Assembly (NCBI RefSeq): GCF_017573465.1
Contig: NZ_JAGEPF010000041.1
Location: forward strand, 26,006 to 90,005
Direction of reading: 5' to 3'
Length of the DNA stretch: 64,000 nt
Source of the DNA: Actinomadura violacea
GTDB lineage: Bacteria; Actinomycetota; Actinomycetes; Streptosporangiales; Streptosporangiaceae
A program made the position numbers and the translations under genes. Within the stretch, counting starts at the first letter, position 1. Each line of letters starts with the position of its first letter. Positions 59,014 through 64,000 of the stretch are shown here, piece after piece. The notes beneath the pieces are model-generated. The model made no database searches and was not told the origin of the DNA. It saw only the letters and a list, made by a program, of their open reading frames with translations.

Positions 59014-59484
59014 GACAGTAACGGCCCCAGTCGAGCACATCGTCGGCGCCGGGCGCCGGACACGCAAGCAAGCGAACCCGGCCCCAGCTCCCATGTCCGG
59101 AGAGTTTGACGGCTCTGAGCGTCTGTGCGGGTCTCTGCGAGGTCGGTTGAGCTCGTTGATACCAGGGAGCTCCCCCTGGACCGGAACACTCATTCGCGCG
59201 AATCGGTTCTACCCACACCGGTCCGTTCACGCAAATAGGCACTCCGGAGCGATGTACGCCTATGCAGGGAGTGCAGGACCGAGTTGCAACAAGAGAACCG
59301 CCGGGACTTGCGTCCCGGCGGTTGGCAGGCCATCAGGCCCCCTGCTTATCCAATGCTCGATAGCAAAGGACTTGTTCTGGCTTTCCCCGCCCGAAGGCAG
59401 TGAACTGGCCCACAGCCGACGATCTACTAATCGACTGCACTCAGGAGCGCACGATCACGCCCTCGGTGAACAGGTGCGACGGGA
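59014..59484. other. Intergenic region after the tRNA genes, with strong hairpin
   Basis: About 470 bases with no supported gene. A perfect 12-bp hairpin, AACCGCCGGGAC (59296-59307), loop TTGC, GTCCCGGCGGTT (59312-59323), lies within it and could terminate the leftward transporter gene. The composition is mixed and the reading frames are not coding-like. Confidence 0.55.
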
Positions 59485-60444
59485 TCAGTCCCGTCTTGTC
59501 GGCGTCTCCTCGGCGGCCTCGGCGGCCTCCGCGTCCAGCCGTGCGGTGATGGCGGATGTGGAGGTGACGATCCCGAAAGCCACCCACTGGACGGGACTCG
59601 GGTTCACCGTCGCGATGCCGAACAGGGCGAGGAGGACGGGGGCCAGTGCCACCGCCACCATCGGCTGGAGAGCCGGGGCCGTGGCGGCCCAGACACCCAT
59701 GCCGCCCTTGGTCAGGTGGATGCCCGCTCGCGTCTGCATGACGGCGGCGAGAGCCGTTGCGAACAGCCCTGCCCCCAGCATCGCGACCAGTTCGGTGGGG
59801 CCCCATGTCCAGTTCCCGATCGGAGTTCCGAGGTAGTCGGCCAACGGGAAGCACACCGGGATGACGACCACCATGCAGATGACGTTGGCCTGTGCGACAC
59901 CCTGGTCGCGCTTGTCGCCGAGCAGTTTGGCCTGGCTCGGCAGGTTGAAGGGATGCGTCGCCGCAGCGAGTGCGGCGATGATCCCCAGAAGGCTGATGCG
60001 CTGGTCGCCCAGGAGGGCGCCGGTCGCGATCAGCACGGCGAGGAAGATCGGAACCCGAAGGGCCCGACCCGTTCCCGTGGTCTTGGGAAGCCCGGCGAGA
60101 AGGCTCCCCAATGCGGTGATGCTGGCGTAGGGGCCCGCGCCGATGTGGGCGAACGCGATGGGCCCGCCGATCTTCATGAGGGAGCTGGTCAGCGCGTGCT
60201 GCAGCATCCCCCTCCGCTGACGCGGAGTCAGCTTGCGCGGGTCCAGTCCCTGGACGCCGTCTCGCGCGAGCGCGATCACGACGAGGATGCCACCACCGAA
60301 GACGGTCATCCCCAGGGTCCCCTGGAGAGGCGCCGACAGTACGCGGGTGCACACGAAGCCCACGCCGACGATCAACACTGAGCCCAGCATGAGGGCGGCC
60401 CCCATTTGGGAGCCCCTGAGTTTGGGCAAATTCACCGTTCTCAT
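59485..60444 (-). CDS. EamA/DMT family (RhtA-like) transporter
   Basis: A 319-residue membrane protein with about 10 TM helices. Resembles EamA transporters: MGAALMLGSVLIVGVGFVCT, MTVFGGGILVVIALARDGVQ, GLLGIIAALAAATH-type helices, and the second-half repeat VAMLGAGLFATALAAVMQTR. Such proteins export amino acids or metabolites such as homoserine/threonine. The ATG at 60444 has AGGAG upstream. It lies between the two tRNA-Phe-related repeats and may be cargo of an integrated segment. Confidence 0.78.
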   Translation of the reverse strand: MRTVNLPKLRGSQMGAALMLGSVLIVGVGFVCTRVLSAPLQGTLGMTVFGGGILVVIALARDGVQGLDPRKLTPRQRRGMLQHALTSSLMKIGGPIAFAHIGAGPYASITALGSLLAGLPKTTGTGRALRVPIFLAVLIATGALLGDQRISLLGIIAALAAATHPFNLPSQAKLLGDKRDQGVAQANVICMVVVIPVCFPLADYLGTPIGNWTWGPTELVAMLGAGLFATALAAVMQTRAGIHLTKGGMGVWAATAPALQPMVAVALAPVLLALFGIATVNPSPVQWVAFGIVTSTSAITARLDAEAAEAAEETPTRRD

Positions 60445-61496
60445 TTGTTTTCTCCTGTTCCTGGCTTAGCCGGGGACAGCCCATGGCCGACAAGGCCATG
60501 GACCTTACGGTTGCGTGGGTCCATGGCCGCTTGGCCACCTCTTTCAACAGTCCCCGGCAGCCCAGGATCGGCAATCAGCCGACGCGAGGAATTCCGGATC
60601 CACGCCCTCGTCGTCGTCGGGTCGTGGCCGGCTCGGAACACGGCGGCCTCTCCGTTGCAGGGTGTTACCGCGTGCGGGTGTGCCCCAGGGCTATTGCAAG
60701 GCCGATGAGCGTTGCACGCAGCGAGGAAGCCAAGGTCAGCGTGATGCTGGATGGGCCGACAGCGGGCCATCAACCAGGTTGATCAAGGACAGGGATGGTC
60801 ACTCGCGGTACGCCGCGACGCCAGGTCAAGGGACCCGATTGGCTGTATCAGCGCTATTCCCAAGCCGGCAGCACCCGTTCGGTCTCCGATGCTGTGTGCC
60901 GAATGCGTGCCGAGATTCGAGGGCGCGAGAAGGAAACGGCAGGGCAGAGCGGCTCGACGCTGGACTGCAACCGCCGCACGGAGAGCACTGTCCAATGCTT
61001 GAGCGAGCGCGAAGCGGGGGTCTCGCTGCTCCCAGCTCCCCGCGGGCCGGAGGGCACGCCCGCGCGAAGCTGTCTGTCACACCGTCTCGCCGTTCGCGCG
61101 CGCGCACCTCCGGGACGGGTGTGGGTGCTAACGGCGGTGCTGACAACGGGGCCGGATGAGCGACGTGCGGGAGGTTGCGGCGGTGGCCAGGAGACAGGTG
61201 GGGACTTTCCTGGACGGCCTTGATCTTGCTTGTGGCCAGGTGGGGTGAGCGAGCCCGAACCAGAGGCTTCACAGCCCTCAGACCCCTGCGAGCCGGGGCG
61301 CGTGACGCCTGTGTGCTTTGGGTGCCGGCATTGAGCTACCTACAGCAACATGGACAAGCCGAACTCAGTTGACAACGGCCAGCTCGAATTCCCCACGTAC
61401 GGCCAGTTGTTCAGTCACCCTCGGTGACGTCACCAGGTGCGGCCCGTGGGGGGTGTCAACGAGTGATCCGGTCCGGCTCCACGGGGGCGAAGCCTG
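60445..61496. other. Gene-poor kilobase inside the tRNA-Phe-flanked segment
   Basis: No gene could be supported. Short frames with coding-like fragments are present (MSDVREVAAVARRQVG near 61157; MDKPNSVDNGQLEFPTYG near 61350) but none has a complete domain. The region looks like degraded sequence and may hold the remains of lost mobility genes. No clear terminators or repeats were seen. Confidence 0.45.
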
Positions 61497-62393
61497 TCAG
61501 AGCGTGGCTCCGTCGAAGGGGCCCAGGTCGCGGACGATCTGGGAGAGGGCCCGGATCATGTCGTTCTCGGCTTCGGTTTGCCATACCAACGCGAACGCAA
61601 GCGCATTCATGTCCAGAACGGGCAGGTACGTGACGTCGGGACGGCTCCAGTAGCGGCTGACGTGCTGAGGGAAGAGGGTGATGGCCTCCCCGGCGGTGAC
61701 TGCGGAAAGGATCTCCTCGGCGGTATTCATGAGGAGACTGCGGTCGATCCGGTGGCCCGCAGGAGTCTGGGGCGGGCAGTAGCTTTCCCCCCAGTAGTCG
61801 GGCCTGGACGGAGCGTCCGAGTGCCGGAAGTCGGCGAGCATCTCCACCGATGCCGCGGTGTGCCGGGTGAGTTCGTGATCGGTGGCCACGGCCAGCACGC
61901 GCGGCTCGGTGAGCAGTAGCGGGCCTACGGTCAGATCGGCCTCCTCGACGGGCAGCCATGCGACCAGGACGTCGATGTCGCCCCGGCGCAGCCCGGCGAA
62001 CGGATCAACGTAGGAAGCCATCCGGATCTGCAGTTTCCATTGCGGGTGATGGCTACGGAAGGTTTCCCAATAGCGATGCAGGTCGTAGGCGTTGTAGGGG
62101 ATCATGCCCAGCCGCAGCACTCCGGTGATGCCTTGCGCGGCCAGCCTGGCTCGGCGCATGCCGTCCTGGAGCCCAGTGTAGATCGGCCACAGATCATCGC
62201 GCAGCTGCCGGCCGAGCGGGGTCAGCCGCACCCTGCGGGTGCTCCGCTCGAACAGCGGGGCACCGATCTGGCGTTCCTGCTTCTTGATCGCCTGGGTGAC
62301 CCGTGCGGGGGTGACGTGCAGCCGGGTGGCGGTGCGGGCGAAGTGGAGTTCCTCCGCCAGGGTCAGGAAGATCTCGATGTCGCGTAGCTCCAC
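61497..62393 (-). CDS. LysR family transcriptional regulator
   Basis: A 298-residue LTTR. HTH: MELRDIEIFLTLAEELHFAR, TATRLHVTPARVTQAIKKQE (~1-60). The effector domain begins at VLRLGMIPYNAYDLHRYWET. It is divergent from an SDR gene (120-base spacer), the usual LysR arrangement, so that SDR is its likely target. Codon bias is weaker than in the chromosomal core. Confidence 0.92.
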   Translation of the reverse strand: MELRDIEIFLTLAEELHFARTATRLHVTPARVTQAIKKQERQIGAPLFERSTRRVRLTPLGRQLRDDLWPIYTGLQDGMRRARLAAQGITGVLRLGMIPYNAYDLHRYWETFRSHHPQWKLQIRMASYVDPFAGLRRGDIDVLVAWLPVEEADLTVGPLLLTEPRVLAVATDHELTRHTAASVEMLADFRHSDAPSRPDYWGESYCPPQTPAGHRIDRSLLMNTAEEILSAVTAGEAITLFPQHVSRYWSRPDVTYLPVLDMNALAFALVWQTEAENDMIRALSQIVRDLGPFDGATL

Positions 62394-62513
62394 GGCCCCC
62401 TCAACACTGTTAACGCTGGAGTTAGTCCACTCTTGAGAACTTTGTCGTTGTTCCGGCGATTCCGGGGATCCATCCTAAATGCCTGATCAGGCCAACGATC
62501 CTGGAGTGACGAG

Positions 62514-63287
62514 ATGACGTACCTGACCGGCAAGGCCGCGCTGGTGACCGGCGCCTCGCGTGGCATCGGCCGGGCCATCGCGCGGCGGCTTGCGACCGGT
62601 GGCGCCCTGGTGGCCGTGCACTACGGCAGCAACGACAATGCGGCCGCCGAGACCGTACAGCTGATCGAGAAGGACGGCGGCCAGGCCTTCCCGGTACGGG
62701 CCGAACTGGGCGTGCCCGGAGACGTCGACGCCCTGTTCGCCGCGCTGGAGCAGGGCCTGGCCGCCAGGACCGGCCGGGCACGGCTGGACATCCTGGTCAA
62801 CAACGCCGCCATCAACACCGGCGGGACGGTCCAGGACATCACCCCCGAGGCGTTCGACCGGCTCGTGGCGATCAACACCAAGGCACCGTTGTTCATCACC
62901 CAGCGAGCCCTGCCGCTGCTCAACGACAACGGCCGGATCATCAACGTGACCACCGCGGCGACCAGGATCGCGATGCCCGAGGCGCCGTACGCGATGACCA
63001 AGGCGCCCGTGGAGATCCTCAGCCGCTCCCTCGCCCACGTCATCGGCGCGCGAGGCATCACCGTCAACGCGGTGGCACCTGGCCCGACGGTCACCGACAT
63101 GAACCCCTGGATGCTCGGCAACCCCGAGGTCCAGCAGATGGTCGGCACCGGCAACGCCATCCCCCGCGTCGGCCAGCCCGACGACATCGCCGACGTGGTC
63201 GCCTTCCTGTCCTCCGAAGCCGGCCGCTGGGTGACCGGACAGGTCATCGACGCCTCCGGTGGCTGCTTCCTCGGCCCCCGGATCTGA
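62514..63287 (+). CDS. Short-chain dehydrogenase/reductase (classical SDR)
   Basis: A 257-residue SDR. Cofactor loop TGASRGIG (~11-18), NNAA (~94), catalytic Ser in NVTTAATRIA replaced by Thr/Ala at the usual Ser position, and YAMTK (~158-162), giving the Tyr/Lys pair. The tail WVTGQVIDASGGCFLGPR is typical of 3-oxoacyl-ACP reductase-like proteins. The missing catalytic Ser would reduce activity in a standard SDR. The ATG at 62514 follows a GGAGTGACGAG site. Likely regulated by the divergent LysR. Confidence 0.88.
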   Translation: MTYLTGKAALVTGASRGIGRAIARRLATGGALVAVHYGSNDNAAAETVQLIEKDGGQAFPVRAELGVPGDVDALFAALEQGLAARTGRARLDILVNNAAINTGGTVQDITPEAFDRLVAINTKAPLFITQRALPLLNDNGRIINVTTAATRIAMPEAPYAMTKAPVEILSRSLAHVIGARGITVNAVAPGPTVTDMNPWMLGNPEVQQMVGTGNAIPRVGQPDDIADVVAFLSSEAGRWVTGQVIDASGGCFLGPRI

Positions 63288-63669
63288 TCTCCACCACCAA
63301 CAGCAAGACCTCCCAGCTCCAACCCACTGCCGCCATGCCCCTCCGGAAGGGAATGGCACAGAGTGACGATCGCGGCCAGTTGGTTCCCCGCCAACTGGCC
63401 GCCAGTGGGGAATCGCAGCTGGCCACTAACACTCAGTGGGCAGGTCTGGCGGAATGGCGTGGGTCGGCGGGTCACCGTCGAGCAGGATCGGGCGGCCCTG
63501 GCTCGTCTCATCGACTACGACACCGCGCCGGTCAGCATGAGCGACGCGGTGGCCCACGAGTGACAGCAACGCTGACAGCAACAGCAGGCACCAGCGGCAG
63601 CCACGGGCGCACAGTGGCAGCCGCTCGGCCTCGGCCGATGCACGCGCGGCAGGGATGTCGCCCTAGCTG
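63288..63669. other. Intergenic region before the right tRNA-Phe repeat
   Basis: About 380 bases. No gene is supported. The last part (63553-63630) is a repetitive ACAGCAACG/GCAGCC-like stretch. No terminator was identified after the SDR. Confidence 0.45.
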
Positions 63670-63722
63670 AAAGCGGAAGGTCGGCGGTTCGACCCCGCCC
63701 CTGCCCGCACCTCGTGACCAGC
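63670..63722 (+). repeat. Candidate attachment repeat, right copy (partial tRNA-Phe)
   Basis: A copy of the tRNA-Phe 3' half: 37 identical bases (63670-63706), one mismatch, then 15 identical bases (63708-63722). The copy lacks the 5' half and one A of the anticodon loop, so it is not a functional tRNA. Weaker similarity continues past it (TTGACGACAACGGCCCC at 63730-63746 versus TTGACAGTAACGGCCCC at 59012-59028). Confidence 0.85.
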
Positions 63723-63876
63723 GAAAACGTTGACGACAACGGCCCCTCATGACGGCTGTCATGGGCCGAGCGGCCGGCCTCTCACGACGAAGTCCCTGTA
63801 CTCGTAACCGAGCATCCCAAGGTTGACTCACCAGCGCGGATCGGCGCCCATCTCCCGCCCGGCCAGCGCCCGCTGT

Positions 63877-63935
63877 CTAGTCCCACGAGATGCTTGACGT
63901 TCTAGTCCCGGGACATGCTTGACGGATGTTCTAGG
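63877..63935. repeat. Tandem ~26/29-bp repeat, likely an insertion-sequence end
   Basis: Two consecutive units beginning CTAGTCCC and containing ATGCTTGACG (63877-63902 and 63903-63931), followed by another CTAG. In reverse they read GTCAAGCATGTCCCGGGAC, which resembles terminal motifs of IS481-type elements in actinomycetes. They lie just beyond the 3' end of a leftward gene fragment. Confidence 0.5.
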
Positions 63936-63938
63936 TTT

Positions 63939-64000
63939 CATGGGGCGGCCTTGCGGGGCCGGTGGGCTTTGATGCTGCGGACGGGCTGGGTGGTGGTTCG
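63939..64000 (-). CDS. C-terminal fragment of a leftward gene, probably a transposase
   Basis: The minus-strand frame from the window edge encodes RTTTQPVRSIKAHRPRKAAP and stops at 63939-63941. The Arg/Lys/Pro-rich tail and the tandem repeats immediately outside are what is expected at the end of an insertion sequence (possibly IS481-type). Only 20 codons are visible, so the family is a guess. Confidence 0.4.

Noticed and set aside
1..64000. CRISPR array
   Set aside because: No set of regularly spaced 25-40-base direct repeats was seen; the tandem repeats found are coding (cvnA) or IS-like.

Overview
The window comes from a high-GC actinomycete. Most genes show strong G/C bias at third codon positions and GTG starts are common. 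The gene families are typical of Streptosporangiales/Streptomycetales: a cvnABCD conservon, XRE-DUF5753/DUF397 cassettes, a mycothiol-dependent maleylpyruvate isomerase-family protein and an AA10 chitin oxygenase. A Thermomonosporaceae/Actinomadura-like chromosome is a reasonable guess but was not tested. All calls come from reading the sequence; no database search was run.

Layout. (1) 1-7336 is a lower-GC defence island: the end of a type I methylase (hsdM), hsdS and hsdR, then a tightly coupled pair made of a DUF262 protein and an AAA ATPase with a C-terminal TOPRIM-like domain. 7337-8165 holds an orphan palindromic operator and decayed coding sequence. (2) 8166-13716: an M20 amidohydrolase, a TetR regulator with two operator boxes facing an internally deleted DHFR/RibD-like pseudogene, DUF4287 and DUF4132 proteins, and a signal-peptidase-I-like putative lipoprotein that lacks the catalytic serine. 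(3) 13796-19329: an SDR, a complete conservon on the minus strand, and a divergent second roadblock protein. (4) 19479-31557: an alkylsulfatase, a sulfotransferase, a coiled-coil protein, a membrane-anchored AA10 LPMO, an acyl-CoA-dehydrogenase-like flavoprotein with a TetR, and a large Ser/Thr kinase with C-terminal beta-propeller-like repeats. (5) 31743-39088: an HNH nuclease, an ATP-binding RsbW-like protein, an XRE regulator followed by four tandem DUF397 genes (the last frameshifted), a NUDIX hydrolase, small membrane proteins, an unknown gene paired with an XRE-ImmA protein, and a STAS protein. (6) 39385-42019: a cold-response block with csp and a DEAD-box RNA helicase, each with a structured leader. 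(7) 42056-58536: an MFS transporter, a lipoprotein, AlkB, an SDR, a maleylpyruvate isomerase-like protein, a TAP-family hydrolase, a second DUF397/XRE pair, a cNMP-binding/cyclase-like protein, an orphan sensor kinase, a LysR, a glycerophosphodiesterase, a membrane class III cyclase and an amino-acid permease. (8) 58790-63722: tRNA-Asp and tRNA-Phe. A copy of the 3' half of tRNA-Phe lies 4.7 kb downstream and brackets a DMT transporter and a divergent LysR/SDR pair. The window ends in what looks like the end of an insertion sequence.

The strongest candidates for something new are the DUF262 + ATPase-TOPRIM pair beside the type I restriction system, the signal-peptidase-like protein lacking its nucleophile, the DUF397 array amplified together with the 3' end of its XRE partner, and the hairpin that covers the ribosome binding site of the DEAD-box helicase.
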